This document shows positions 26,508 to 35,286 of a stretch of 64,000 bases of DNA, piece after piece; the stretch's first letter is position 1; every line of letters begins with the position of its first letter. This DNA comes from Rhizobium sp. CCGE531 (GTDB lineage: Bacteria; Pseudomonadota; Alphaproteobacteria; Rhizobiales; Rhizobiaceae): NCBI RefSeq assembly GCF_003627795.1, contig NZ_CP032688.1, positions 240,635-304,634 on the forward strand, in the 5' to 3' direction. The position numbers were made by a program, and so were the translations under genes. Under the pieces are notes generated by a model, which made no database searches, was not told the origin of the DNA, and saw only the letters and a program-made list of their open reading frames with translations.

Positions 26508-26983
26508 GTGAGAAGACGATCACCGTCAGCGTCAACGGAGTGTGTATGACGCGCACGATCGAAGCACGAATGCTGCTGAGCGACTTCCTGCGCCAGGACC
26601 TTGGCCTGACCGGAACCCATGTCGGGTGCGAACATGGCGTTTGCGGTGCCTGCACCGTCAATCTCGATGGAAGGAGCGCACGCTCCTGTCTGACGCTTGC
26701 AGTGCAGGCGGACGGGATTGAGATCGAAACCATCGAAGGTCAGGGAAGCGTCGATAAGCTCGGACGGATCCAAGAAGCGTTCCGCCAGCATCATGGCCTG
26801 CAATGCGGTTTCTGTACGCCCGGTTTCATCATGGCGATCATCGACCTTCTTCGCCACCATCCGCTGGAAACCGATGAGGAGATCAGGGAAGCGCTCTCAG
26901 GAAACATCTGTCGTTGTACGGGCTATGAAAACATCGTCAATGCCGTCCGCGAACTGGCTAGGGAGAGAGGACCTCTAAGATGA
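26504..26983 (+). CDS. coxS: Molybdenum hydroxylase 2Fe-2S small subunit (CoxS/CutS type)
   Basis: A 159-residue subunit with both 2Fe-2S clusters. The plant-ferredoxin-like Cys set is 42, 47, 50 and 62 (C-E-H-G-V-C-G-A-C then R-S-C-L), and the helical cluster set is 101, 104, 136 and 138 (C-G-F-C-T-P-G-F and C-R-C-T-G-Y). It relays electrons from the Mo site in CoxL to FAD in CoxM. Its start overlaps the coxM stop (ATGA) and its stop overlaps the hydrolase start. Confidence 0.94.
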   Translation: MSEKTITVSVNGVCMTRTIEARMLLSDFLRQDLGLTGTHVGCEHGVCGACTVNLDGRSARSCLTLAVQADGIEIETIEGQGSVDKLGRIQEAFRQHHGLQCGFCTPGFIMAIIDLLRHHPLETDEEIREALSGNICRCTGYENIVNAVRELARERGPLR

Positions 26984-27741
26984 AGATGCAATTTCTTGAC
27001 GGCGGCCGGCTCCGTATGCGCCGGTCCATTTACGTCCCCGGGGCGCCGAAGGAAGAAGCGATGGAATTGCCGGTTCACGCCACCCTGGTGCGCCATCCCC
27101 AAGGCAACGTGCTGTTCGATAGCGGATGCAATCCGGAGGCCGCCATCGATCCAGGCGCGCGATGGGGCGGGTTGAGTAAGGTTATGACCCCGATCTTTTC
27201 ACCAGAGCGGACGGTCGTTCATCAGTTGATGACTCTTGATCTCGATCCCGAGGACATAGATGTTGTGATCTGTTCACATCTCCATCCCGATCATTGCGGC
27301 TGCAACTCGTACTTTCGGCGCGCAACGATCCTCTGCCACGAAGCGGAGGCGCAGGCCGCCACAGCAAGCGGTGCAGAAAATCAAGGCTATCTTCGAGGAG
27401 AATGGGACCAGCCCCAGGGTTTCCAGACCTTCAATGCGGAGCATGACGTCTTTGGCGACGGGCGCATCGTCTTACTGCCCATGCCGGGTCATACCCCCGG
27501 AATGACCGTCGCCCGTGTCGAGCTGGAAAAAGATGGTTCCTTCATACTCGCTTCGGATGCTGCGCCGCTCCAGTCGAACATCGATACCGGTATCGCTCCG
27601 AAAAATACGTGGAACATTGAACTGGCCGCAGAGGCACTCGCTCGCCTGAAAGCTCTTCGGGAGCGGGGAGCTACCATCATTTCCGGCCACGACGACACGC
27701 AGTGGCAAGGGTTGCGAAAGGGTGTGGAGTTCTACGAATGA
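26980..27741 (+). CDS. MBL-fold metallo-hydrolase, N-acyl-homoserine/gamma-butyrolactone lactonase-like
   Basis: A 253-residue metallo-beta-lactamase fold with the dinuclear zinc motif S-H-L-H-P-D-H-C-G (His100, His102, Asp104, His105), a later His in P-M-P-G-H-T-P-G, the bridging Asp in A-S-D-A-A and a final S-G-H-D-D. Its layout resembles the AttM/BlcC/AiiB lactonases, which open gamma-butyrolactones and acyl-homoserine lactones. It is inserted between the small and large hydroxylase subunit genes with overlaps on both sides, so a metabolic role on the hydroxylated product (for example opening a lactone) is more likely than signalling. Confidence 0.85.
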   Translation: MKMQFLDGGRLRMRRSIYVPGAPKEEAMELPVHATLVRHPQGNVLFDSGCNPEAAIDPGARWGGLSKVMTPIFSPERTVVHQLMTLDLDPEDIDVVICSHLHPDHCGCNSYFRRATILCHEAEAQAATASGAENQGYLRGEWDQPQGFQTFNAEHDVFGDGRIVLLPMPGHTPGMTVARVELEKDGSFILASDAAPLQSNIDTGIAPKNTWNIELAAEALARLKALRERGATIISGHDDTQWQGLRKGVEFYE

Positions 27742-30134
27742 GCCATCAGGACCACTCCGTCGAGCTGCGGCCCAAACTTGTCGGCAAGCGGGTCAAGCGC
27801 ACCGAAGATCCACGTCTGCTGACGGGTGTTGGTCAGTATGTCGATGACATGGCGCCGGCCGGTATGTTGCATATCGCATTGCGGCGCTCCGACCAGCCAC
27901 ATGCCCGAATCCTGAACATCGATGTCGGCGATGCGTTCTCGGTGCCCGGCGTCGTCGCGATCTATGACGCAAGCGACCTGGAAGGAGAGATCAAACCGGC
28001 CATCCCGACCTCGCGCATGCCTGGTTACTACGCCACACCCATATGGCCGCTCGCACGCGGAAAGGTTCGATATGTAGGTGAGCCGGTCGTCGCCATTGTG
28101 GCCGAAAGCCGGTACGCGGCGGAAGACGCGCTTGAACATATCAGTATCAAGTACGAGCCACTGCCCTTCGCTATCAGACAGGTCGATGCGGTCAAGGACG
28201 ATGCACCCCTCCTGCATGAGGAGGCCGGCACTAACACCATCATCCGCCGCGAGTTCAAGCGTGGCGACGTGGACGCGGCGTTCGAGGATGCAGCCGTCAC
28301 CGTGAAAGGCAGGTTCCGGATGACGCGGAAGACCGCCGCTGCCATGGAGAACCGGTCCTATCTCGCCGAATGGGACAGCCGGAAACAATCTCTCACGCTT
28401 TACACATCCTCCAATATTCCAGGCGTGATCCGCGATGTGCTTTCGGGCTGCCTCGACCTCCCAGGAACACGCATGCGCGTCGTCGCCCCCGATGTGGGAG
28501 GCAGCTTCGGCGGCAAGGGGTCGCTCTACGGCGAAGAAATTCTTGTCTGCGCGCTGGCTCGAAAGCTGAAGCGGCCAATCAAGTACATCAGCGATCGGCT
28601 GGAAGATCTTTCGGCGACCAGTCAGGCCTTCGACGAACTGATCGAGGCTGAGCTGGCGGTAACCAAGGACGGCATGTTGATCGGCCTGCGTGCAGACGTG
28701 ATCGGCGATGTCGGAGCCTACTCGATCTACCCGTGGACCGCCGCACTTGAGACGGTGCAGGTCGTCAGCTTCCTGCCCGGGCCTTATCGGATGGAGCACT
28801 ACCGAGGCCGGATCCAGGGTGTCCTCACACCAAAACCCCCAACCGGTCCTTATCGCGGTGTTGGCCGCCCTTCCTCGACCTTCGCGATGGAAAGGCTTAT
28901 CGAGATGGCGGCCCGCAAGCTCGGCATGGACCCGGTCGAGTTCCGCCGCAAGAACCTCGTGAGGCCCGAAGAATTCCCCTATCGCACTGCTTCCGGTATC
29001 ATCTGGGACAAGTCAGCCTTCCAGGAATGCCTCCAAGGAGCCTGCGATCATGTGGATTACCCCGCTCTCCAGCGCGAAAGAGACAAAGCCAGGAAGGAGG
29101 GCCGATGGATCGGAATCGGCTTGGCGAGCTATGCCGAGTTGACCGGCATCGGCTCACGTATTTCAGTGGCGCCGGGGATGCCGATCAACACAGGAACGGA
29201 AACCTCGAAGATCGAAATCGACGCCACCGGCGCAATTACCGCGGCATTCGGCATCTCCTCGCACGGTCAGGGGCTTGAGACGACACTGGCGCAAGTCATC
29301 GTTGACGAGCTCGGCTGCAAGCTCGAGGATATTGAGATCAAGCATGGAGATAGTTCTCTGGTCCCTATGTCCAGTGGGACCTACGCTAGCCGTTCGGCGG
29401 TCCTGGGCGGCGGCGCCGCCACGCTTGCAGCTCGCAATGTGAAAGCCAAGGTCTTGCGCGCTGCCGCCTACCTGATGGAGCAGAGTGTCGAGGATCTCGA
29501 CATACATGATGGCATCGTTACAAGTAGAAACTCAAACCTGACCACGACGCTTAAGGAAATCGCTTCTGCGGTCTATACGCAGATGGGGCGTATTCCAAGA
29601 GACCAGCGTGAGGATCTTACGGCTTCTGAAACCTACGATCCCTATCTCGGAACCGCCTGCTCCTCGACGCATCTTGCGATGGTCGAGGTCGATCCGGAAA
29701 CCTACAGCGTGAAAATCCTACGCTATGTCGTGGCGGAGGATTGCGGCAAGATCATCAATCCGATGATCGTGGACGGACAGGTCCAAGGTGCCGTAGCCCA
29801 AGGTATCGGTGCTGCGTTGCTTGAGGAAATCGTCCACGACGACCAGGGACAGGCAGTTACCGCGAGCTTTGCGGACTATCTCGTCCCGGTTGCCAGTAGC
29901 GTTCCCGATATCGGTATCGTCCATATCGAAGCAGATCTGCCGAATAATATCGGCGGCTTTCGCGGCATGGGCGAAGGCGGCACGATCGGCGCGCCCGCGG
30001 CGATCGCGAACGCCGTCTCAGACGCGCTTTCTCACCTCGGCGTGTCGGTGGAAACGCTGCCGGTTACCCCAGAGCGCATTTTCCAGATGCTGCGCCGGAA
30101 GACGCGTGCTCCGGACGCATCAGTTCGACCCTGA
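27738..30134 (+). CDS. Molybdenum hydroxylase large subunit, xanthine dehydrogenase/form II CoxL-like
   Basis: ATG 27738 overlaps the hydrolase stop and gives 798 residues. The Moco-binding loops G-G-S-F-G-G-K and G-E-G-G-T-I-G-A-P (with the catalytic Glu) are present. The active-site loop reads P-Y-R-G-V-G-R (about 371), close to the A-Y-R-G-A-G-R of form II enzymes and lacking the Cys of true CO dehydrogenase (A-Y-R-C-S-F-R). It is therefore a hydroxylase of an unknown organic substrate, such as an aromatic or heteroaromatic acid or its CoA ester, and not a CO dehydrogenase. Confidence 0.92.
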   Translation: MSHQDHSVELRPKLVGKRVKRTEDPRLLTGVGQYVDDMAPAGMLHIALRRSDQPHARILNIDVGDAFSVPGVVAIYDASDLEGEIKPAIPTSRMPGYYATPIWPLARGKVRYVGEPVVAIVAESRYAAEDALEHISIKYEPLPFAIRQVDAVKDDAPLLHEEAGTNTIIRREFKRGDVDAAFEDAAVTVKGRFRMTRKTAAAMENRSYLAEWDSRKQSLTLYTSSNIPGVIRDVLSGCLDLPGTRMRVVAPDVGGSFGGKGSLYGEEILVCALARKLKRPIKYISDRLEDLSATSQAFDELIEAELAVTKDGMLIGLRADVIGDVGAYSIYPWTAALETVQVVSFLPGPYRMEHYRGRIQGVLTPKPPTGPYRGVGRPSSTFAMERLIEMAARKLGMDPVEFRRKNLVRPEEFPYRTASGIIWDKSAFQECLQGACDHVDYPALQRERDKARKEGRWIGIGLASYAELTGIGSRISVAPGMPINTGTETSKIEIDATGAITAAFGISSHGQGLETTLAQVIVDELGCKLEDIEIKHGDSSLVPMSSGTYASRSAVLGGGAATLAARNVKAKVLRAAAYLMEQSVEDLDIHDGIVTSRNSNLTTTLKEIASAVYTQMGRIPRDQREDLTASETYDPYLGTACSSTHLAMVEVDPETYSVKILRYVVAEDCGKIINPMIVDGQVQGAVAQGIGAALLEEIVHDDQGQAVTASFADYLVPVASSVPDIGIVHIEADLPNNIGGFRGMGEGGTIGAPAAIANAVSDALSHLGVSVETLPVTPERIFQMLRRKTRAPDASVRP

Positions 30135-30179
30135 GGGTCGCTTTAATTTCGGCGATGCCTTATCGGACGGCAAAAGCCT

Positions 30180-31166
30180 TCAAAGATCAAATGGATACCT
30201 CAGGATATAGTCGGTGTCCTTGGCGGAGATGGGCTTCTTGCACTCGGAGCAGACCACGATGGCGGAAAAATCCTGCCCGCAGGCCTTATGCCGAAGCCGC
30301 ATTGGTGGCTTACCGTCTGCGAGCCACCTGTCTCCCCAAGCCATCATGACGAGCATGGGCCTGTACAGATCGAGCCCCATTTCCGTAAAGCGATACTCGA
30401 AGCGTTCGCCCGCATTATAGGGAACTTTACGCAATACCCCTGCCTGTACGAGCCGGGCGAGACGGTCCGCAAGAATGTTGGTGGCAATTCCGAGATTCTC
30501 CCGCATTTCCTCGAAGCGGCGAACACCGAACCAGCCTTCTCTCAGAATGAGGAAGCTCCAACGATCGCCGATGATCGCCAGCGTCCGCGCGACGGAGCAC
30601 GGCCGCACTCTTTCCAAAAGTGTCGAATCTGAGCTTCTGCGAGATGTTGGGCGCGTCTCGACCGGAGCATATCCCGCGCCCGGTCCGTCGCGGGGGGCAA
30701 CTTCTTTAGCCGTAAAAGGTTCGAGACACTCGCAGCAGACAGTAATGGGATGGCATTCACACCCACAACTTTTATGAATCAGCTGTAGCGGGGCTTCGTT
30801 GCCCCCCGTCAACCACTTGTCGCCGAACTCCATGAGCGAAAGCATCGTCGGAAAAAGATCTTTACCTCGGAGCGTTAGAAAATACTGTTGCCCCGGCTCG
30901 TTGGGCCGCTTTCCGGTGCTGAGGATCTCATTTGCCACAAGGCTCGAGAGTCGGGACGAAAGCGTTTGCCGTGGAATTCCCAGACGCTGCTGAAATTTGT
31001 CAAACCGGCGCACACCGAAATAAGCTTCTCGAAGTATCAAGAAGTTCCAGGTCTCGAATACAATCTCCATCGTTCGCCGAACTGATGATTGTCGCTGCAT
31101 TAGCAAGGGCTTTTCAGCATCGGGTGAGGACGCAATGTTCATGGGCATCTTTATAATCTTGTTCAT
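30180..31166 (-). CDS. Tandem HxlR/winged-helix transcriptional regulator with two Cys-rich tails
   Basis: A 328-residue protein made of two HxlR-type winged helices in one chain: residues about 25-120 (W-N-F-L-I-L-R-E-A-Y-F-G-V-R-R-F) and about 190-290 (W-S-F-L-I-L-R-E-G-W-F-G-V-R-R-F). Each is followed by a knuckle with H-K-x-C-G and V-C-x-E-C spacing that could bind a metal or sense redox state. Ordinary HxlR proteins are 100-150 residues and dimerise; this one may be a built-in dimer. It is convergent with the molybdenum hydroxylase operon and has a palindrome at its own promoter, so it is the likely regulator of the whole locus. Confidence 0.85.
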   Translation of the reverse strand: MNKIIKMPMNIASSPDAEKPLLMQRQSSVRRTMEIVFETWNFLILREAYFGVRRFDKFQQRLGIPRQTLSSRLSSLVANEILSTGKRPNEPGQQYFLTLRGKDLFPTMLSLMEFGDKWLTGGNEAPLQLIHKSCGCECHPITVCCECLEPFTAKEVAPRDGPGAGYAPVETRPTSRRSSDSTLLERVRPCSVARTLAIIGDRWSFLILREGWFGVRRFEEMRENLGIATNILADRLARLVQAGVLRKVPYNAGERFEYRFTEMGLDLYRPMLVMMAWGDRWLADGKPPMRLRHKACGQDFSAIVVCSECKKPISAKDTDYILRYPFDL

Positions 31167-31207
31167 CGGATAGCGGCCGATAACGAGCTCGAACGGGTGA
31201 GAATCAT

Positions 31208-31241
31208 ATTATATATAAGACATCAGGTCTAATATTGAAAG
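31208..31241 (-). promoter_or_regulatory. Promoter and palindromic operator of the tandem HxlR gene (17-mer copy 3)
   Basis: On the reverse strand a TATAAT box occupies 31208-31213, about 42 nt before the start codon. The arms ATATAAGAC (31213-31221) and GTCTAATAT (31227-31235) form a near-perfect palindrome around ATCAG. The right arm extends into AGGTCTAATATTGAAAG (31225-31241), 14 of 17 identical to the other two copies. This fits autoregulation. Confidence 0.6.
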
Positions 31242-31705
31242 CTTCTTCGCCATCCGAAGTGGCCGCTTAGACCAGTCAGCCTTTCAGCCCGAAGGCCTCA
31301 TTAATCCGAAGACCACTACCTCAGTTTCCTCCCGCGAATCCCATCAATAATCTTTTCATGGCGTCGATCGGGCTCCGTCTTCCGAGCATCGAAGATCTGC
31401 AGCCCCGCTGGCGCTCACCTTCTTGATGGCGTCGGTCAATCGGCGTGGACTTCGCATGAATTCGGCATCATGAGAGGCGAACTCGCCGGTGAAGCCAATG
31501 CCGGTCAGAACCAAGACAAAGCCCCGACCCCTACGCCGATAGTCGCTGACTTCTTCATCGGACGAAGGACAACCCGCGATTATCCGCCGCAACTGCATGA
31601 TGCCGACGCCGCGTTTAAATTCAATTCGATAGAAGCTGAGCCATTCTTAATCTCAAGTGATATAGTAGTGGTCAATGTGATTGCGCCTTGAGACTGGGAG
31701 GCAAT
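31242..31705. other. 464-bp stretch between the regulator promoter and the MocA-like gene
   Basis: Short open frames on both strands (about 31356-31598 reverse and 31470-31691 forward) have no recognisable motif and no clear ribosome site. The sequence looks like remnants of decayed genes. A GGGAGG ribosome site at its right end belongs to the next gene. Confidence 0.5.
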
Positions 31706-32329
31706 ATGGAAAGGATTGCGGACCCTTCAGAGGTGGCCGTTGTACTGCTCGCGGCGGGACAGGCACGTCGCTATGGGAATGCCACAGATAGTAAGCTTCT
31801 AGCGGTGTTCGATGGAGTTCCACTTGTCAGACAAAGTGCCATGCGCGCTTGTAAAAGCATGGCTCATTCCGTTACTGTAATTGTCGGTTTTCGAGCCCCC
31901 GAGTTGATTTCGGCTCTCTCCGGTCTTCCAATCAGTATTTTGCACAACCCCGATTTCGCCAGTGGGATGTCGAGTTCTTTGATAACCGGGATGACGACGC
32001 CCCAAGTTCGATCGGCTGAAGGAACACTAGTCATGCTGGCCGACATGCCGTCGGTTTCAACGGCTGATATAAACTTGCTTATTGAGGCTTTCGTTGCTCA
32101 TGGTGGTCGATCGATTATCATCGCAACCTGCGGGAACGTTCGCGGGAATCCAGTGATCCTTCCCAGGTCACTCTTAGGCGAGGTCGCCAGGCTTAAGGGC
32201 GACCTGGGAGCACGAAATACTATCCCTGCTTCCAATGTGCCCGTCGTAGAGGTCGATATCGGCCCCTCAGCATTGCATGATGTCGACACACTGGAAGCAT
32301 TGGTCGCAGCTGGCGGTATCGTATCCTGA
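31706..32329 (+). CDS. MocA/MobA-like molybdenum cofactor nucleotidyltransferase
   Basis: ATG 31706 follows GGGAGG by 5 nt, giving 207 residues. The NTP-transferase motif L-L-A-A-G-Q-A-R-R-Y-G (about 15-25) with the later K-L-L and the metal-binding M-L-A-D-M-P segment are MocA-like. G-N-P-V-I-L-P fits the same family. MocA converts molybdopterin to the cytosine dinucleotide cofactor used by CoxL-type hydroxylases, so its placement beside such an operon, and XdhC in the partner operon, completes a local maturation set. Confidence 0.87.
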   Translation: MERIADPSEVAVVLLAAGQARRYGNATDSKLLAVFDGVPLVRQSAMRACKSMAHSVTVIVGFRAPELISALSGLPISILHNPDFASGMSSSLITGMTTPQVRSAEGTLVMLADMPSVSTADINLLIEAFVAHGGRSIIIATCGNVRGNPVILPRSLLGEVARLKGDLGARNTIPASNVPVVEVDIGPSALHDVDTLEALVAAGGIVS

Positions 32330-33362
32330 TCCTCAGCAACCGCGAAAGATTGCTTATCGCCAGCCCTTCAGTGGCTTGTGCCGGAACTCGCGTATTGAGA
32401 GGAGCCGAGGGACATCACGATAGCGGCGACGGCCAGATCTACCGCGCTTTGTCGATGTCGGCGCGACTTGATTGCCATCATCTTACACGATCTGTCCCGG
32501 GGGGGCGGGACCGTGTTTTTTCGAGTTCCCGCCGACGCAAGCCAGTTCCTTCTTCAGCCGTCGGTCACCTCGAGAAGAGTCGACCGCTGCCGTTAACAAT
32601 CTCGCGAAAGAGACAGCCTCGCTTTTCGAGATGTTATCCAGGTTCCAGATGGCGGACCGGCCGGCAAACACCAAACGCGTAGAAGAGCCCGCGTTCTCTG
32701 TGGCCGCGGCATAGTCGGCGTCGATACTGCAAAGCAGGATTTCCGAGTTCATGGCGTTACCTGCTGCCGAGTATCTCCTCCAGATGGATGGAACCGGTCC
32801 CAGGCTGACGCATGAAGAAGCAGCAATCTACGGAAACGCAGATTAGCGGCGCGGAAAAAGCCGAAGGCCGCCAATCTGTGCCGTAAGAACACGGTTTTTG
32901 ACGGAACCTTTTATAAACGTCAAATAAATTGGCCTCCCATCGTCTTGGGCTCTGCGGCTCAAGCCCTCGGGCTTTTCGCCGCTCTTAAAAGGCCTCCGGA
33001 CGGCGTCGATCCAGCACCATTCACTAGCCCCGGGCATTCGATCTCGATTCAGTGCGACGTGCTCGGCGTGACCCGTTAGAGCGCGATGCCTCGACCTCGG
33101 CGCACTCAAATCTCGCTTCGTCTTCACTTAAGTCAGAAAAAAGCGCTTGTCATCGTGGGTATGACATCATACCTTATGCCTACGCGCGGGGAGCGTGGCG
33201 CGGTTCATGGGAATGCACCTTAGAGGATGCTGCGAAAGCGAGTCGGCTTTCCCGCAGGAATCGGTGCGCCCGCGCGAACGTGGGAGGATACGTGGTGATG
33301 AATACGCGACTGCGCTGCACACGCACGAAAACGAGCAGGCTTGGCCGAATGGGGAGGCCACT
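32330..33362. other. 1-kb stretch of apparently degenerate DNA upstream of the TRAP genes
   Basis: Open frames such as 32483-32752 (reverse, 89 codons) and 32843-33127 (reverse, 94 codons) lack family motifs and ribosome sites, and I do not accept them as genes. The composition is uneven and lower in GC than the catabolic operons. The right end holds the promoter region and a palindrome (33158-33173) for the TRAP operon; otherwise I see no feature in it. Confidence 0.5.
33158..33173. promoter_or_regulatory. Palindrome GGTATGA-CA-TCATACC, likely regulator site of the TRAP operon
   Basis: Seven-base arms pair perfectly around a CA centre, 190 nt before the TRAP start. The form, with a TATGA half-site, resembles operators of GntR-family regulators that control sugar-acid TRAP importers. 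No regulator gene is adjacent. Confidence 0.5.
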
Positions 33363-35237
33363 ATGACTGTTCACGGAACCATCGAAGATGTTGTAGCAAG
33401 CACGTCGAACCTGGCTGCAATGGCACGCAGGATTGAGCACGGCTTGGTAAAGTGCCTGGAGATACCGGTAGCACTTCTAGTGCTTTGCGAAATTCTTCTG
33501 CTATTCTCGGCCGTCGTCGCTCGGTATGTGTTCCACGTGCCACTGGTTTGGTCGGACGAGCTAGCCTCAATCCTGTTCCTTTGGCTTGCCATGTTGGGTT
33601 CGGCCGTCGCGTTTCAGCGGCAGGAACACATGCGCATGACGGCCCTGGTTACCGCGTTGAAGGGCGATACGCGCCGCTTCGTTGAACTGGTTTCGGTTGC
33701 GGCGGCACTTGCCTTCCTCGTACTGATCCTGCCCGCATCTCTGGAATACGCCATCGAGGAGGCCTACGTCTGGACACCGGCGATGAATATTCAGAACTCT
33801 TGGCGCGCTTCGGCGCTACCGACGAGCTTCGCCTTGATGCTTGTTTTCGCGGTGTTGCGGCTTCTGCAGAGTTCGAATCTCCGTCTCGCACTCGGCGCCG
33901 TTGCTGCCATAGCAGTGGTCTTCTGCTTGTTTTGGGCGCTGAAGCCGGTGCTCGTTGGTCTTGGGAACCTCAATCTTCTCATTTTCTTCGTCGGCGGCGT
34001 TGCTGCCTGTGTCTTCGGCGGCGTGCCAATCGCCTTTTCATTCGCGATCGCCACATTCGGCTACCTCATTCTGACTACCAGAACGCCGCCTCTGATCATT
34101 GTCGGCAGGATCGATGAGGGTGTCAGCCATCTGATCCTTCTCGCCATCCCTCTGTTTGTGTTTCTCGGCCAGCTCATCCAGATGACGGGTATGGCGCGGG
34201 CGATGGTTGCATTCCTCGCCAGCCTTCTTGGTCATGTCCGTGGCGGGCTTCATTACGTGCTTGTGGCTGCGATGTATCTCGTGTCAGGGATTTCAGGATC
34301 GAAGGCTGCCGACATGGCCGCTATCGCGCCCGTCTTGTTCCCGGAGATGAAGGCGCGCGGCGCAGACGAGGGCGATCTTGTCGCGCTTCTCTCGGCGACG
34401 GGTGCACAGACAGAAACAATCCCGCCTAGCATCGTCTTGATTACGGTGGGATCGGCCACCGGGGTGTCGATTGCCGCGCTGTTCACCGGTGGCCTTCTCC
34501 CGGGGCTCATTTTGGCGATAACCCTTTGCTTCTTGGTCCGCTGGCGCTGCCGTAACGATGACCCGAACCAGGTTAAGAGGGCAAGTCGACGGCAGATCGG
34601 CAAGCTGCTTCTCGCTGCACTACCTGCCCTTGCGCTTCCGTTCGTTATTCGCTCAGCCGTCATCGAGGGTGTCGCTACGGCGACAGAAGTTTCGACTATA
34701 GGCATTGCTTACTCAATTCTCGCGGGTCTGGTGTTCTACCGTCAGTTCGACTGGCGCCGGCTCAAGCCGATGCTTGTCGAGACGGCGAGCCTATCCGGTT
34801 CGATCCTTCTGATTATCGGCGCGGCCACGGCGATGGCTTGGGGCTTGACGCAATCAGGCTTCTCGACAGCGCTGGCTCAAAACCTTTCAACGCTTCCGGG
34901 CGGTGCGGTAACATTCATGATCGTCTCGATCGTCATATTCATCATCCTTGGCAGTGTGCTCGAAGGGATACCTGCGATCGTCCTGTTCGCACCCTTGCTC
35001 TTTCCAGTTGCTCAACAGTTAGGCATCCATCAGGTGCACTACGCCATGGTCGTCGTGTTGGCGATGGGTATCGGCCTCTTCGCGCCGCCCTTCGGTGTTG
35101 GCTACTACGCTGCCTGCGCAATCACCCGGGTCAGCCCCGATGCGGGCATGAAACCGATCGTCGGTTACATCGTCGCCATGGCCATTGGTCTTGCCGTTGT
35201 TGCGGCGATTCCGTGGCTCTCGATCGGCTTCCTGTAG
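33363..35237 (+). CDS. dctQM: TRAP transporter fused small and large permease (DctQ-DctM)
   Basis: ATG 33363 sits 5 nt after GGGGAGG; the frame upstream of it is not conserved-looking. The 624-residue protein has a DctQ-like N-terminal four-helix part (V-F-H-V-P-L-V-W-S-D-E-L-A is the hallmark) and a DctM-like remainder with about twelve helices and G-V-P-I-A-F-S-F, S-G-S-K-A-A-D and G-A-Q-T-E-T-I-P-P-S motifs. TRAP systems use a Na+ or H+ gradient to import carboxylates delivered by a binding protein, encoded next. The substrate is unknown. Confidence 0.92.
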   Translation: MTVHGTIEDVVASTSNLAAMARRIEHGLVKCLEIPVALLVLCEILLLFSAVVARYVFHVPLVWSDELASILFLWLAMLGSAVAFQRQEHMRMTALVTALKGDTRRFVELVSVAAALAFLVLILPASLEYAIEEAYVWTPAMNIQNSWRASALPTSFALMLVFAVLRLLQSSNLRLALGAVAAIAVVFCLFWALKPVLVGLGNLNLLIFFVGGVAACVFGGVPIAFSFAIATFGYLILTTRTPPLIIVGRIDEGVSHLILLAIPLFVFLGQLIQMTGMARAMVAFLASLLGHVRGGLHYVLVAAMYLVSGISGSKAADMAAIAPVLFPEMKARGADEGDLVALLSATGAQTETIPPSIVLITVGSATGVSIAALFTGGLLPGLILAITLCFLVRWRCRNDDPNQVKRASRRQIGKLLLAALPALALPFVIRSAVIEGVATATEVSTIGIAYSILAGLVFYRQFDWRRLKPMLVETASLSGSILLIIGAATAMAWGLTQSGFSTALAQNLSTLPGGAVTFMIVSIVIFIILGSVLEGIPAIVLFAPLLFPVAQQLGIHQVHYAMVVVLAMGIGLFAPPFGVGYYAACAITRVSPDAGMKPIVGYIVAMAIGLAVVAAIPWLSIGFL

Positions 35238-35286
35238 TCCGGCATCGACCAGCCAAAATTCACAGAGTTATATGGAGGAGAACGCA

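Noticed and set aside
27738..30134. Annotation of the large subunit as true carbon monoxide dehydrogenase
   Set aside because: The active-site loop is P-Y-R-G-V-G-R and lacks the Cys of A-Y-R-C-S-F-R that binds copper in CO dehydrogenase.
31356..31598. An 80-codon reverse frame between the regulator and the MocA-like gene
   Set aside because: No family motif, no clear ribosome site, and the surrounding sequence looks decayed.
32483..32752. An 89-codon reverse frame upstream of the TRAP operon
   Set aside because: The first part reads somewhat protein-like, but no family, ribosome site or neighbour supports it.
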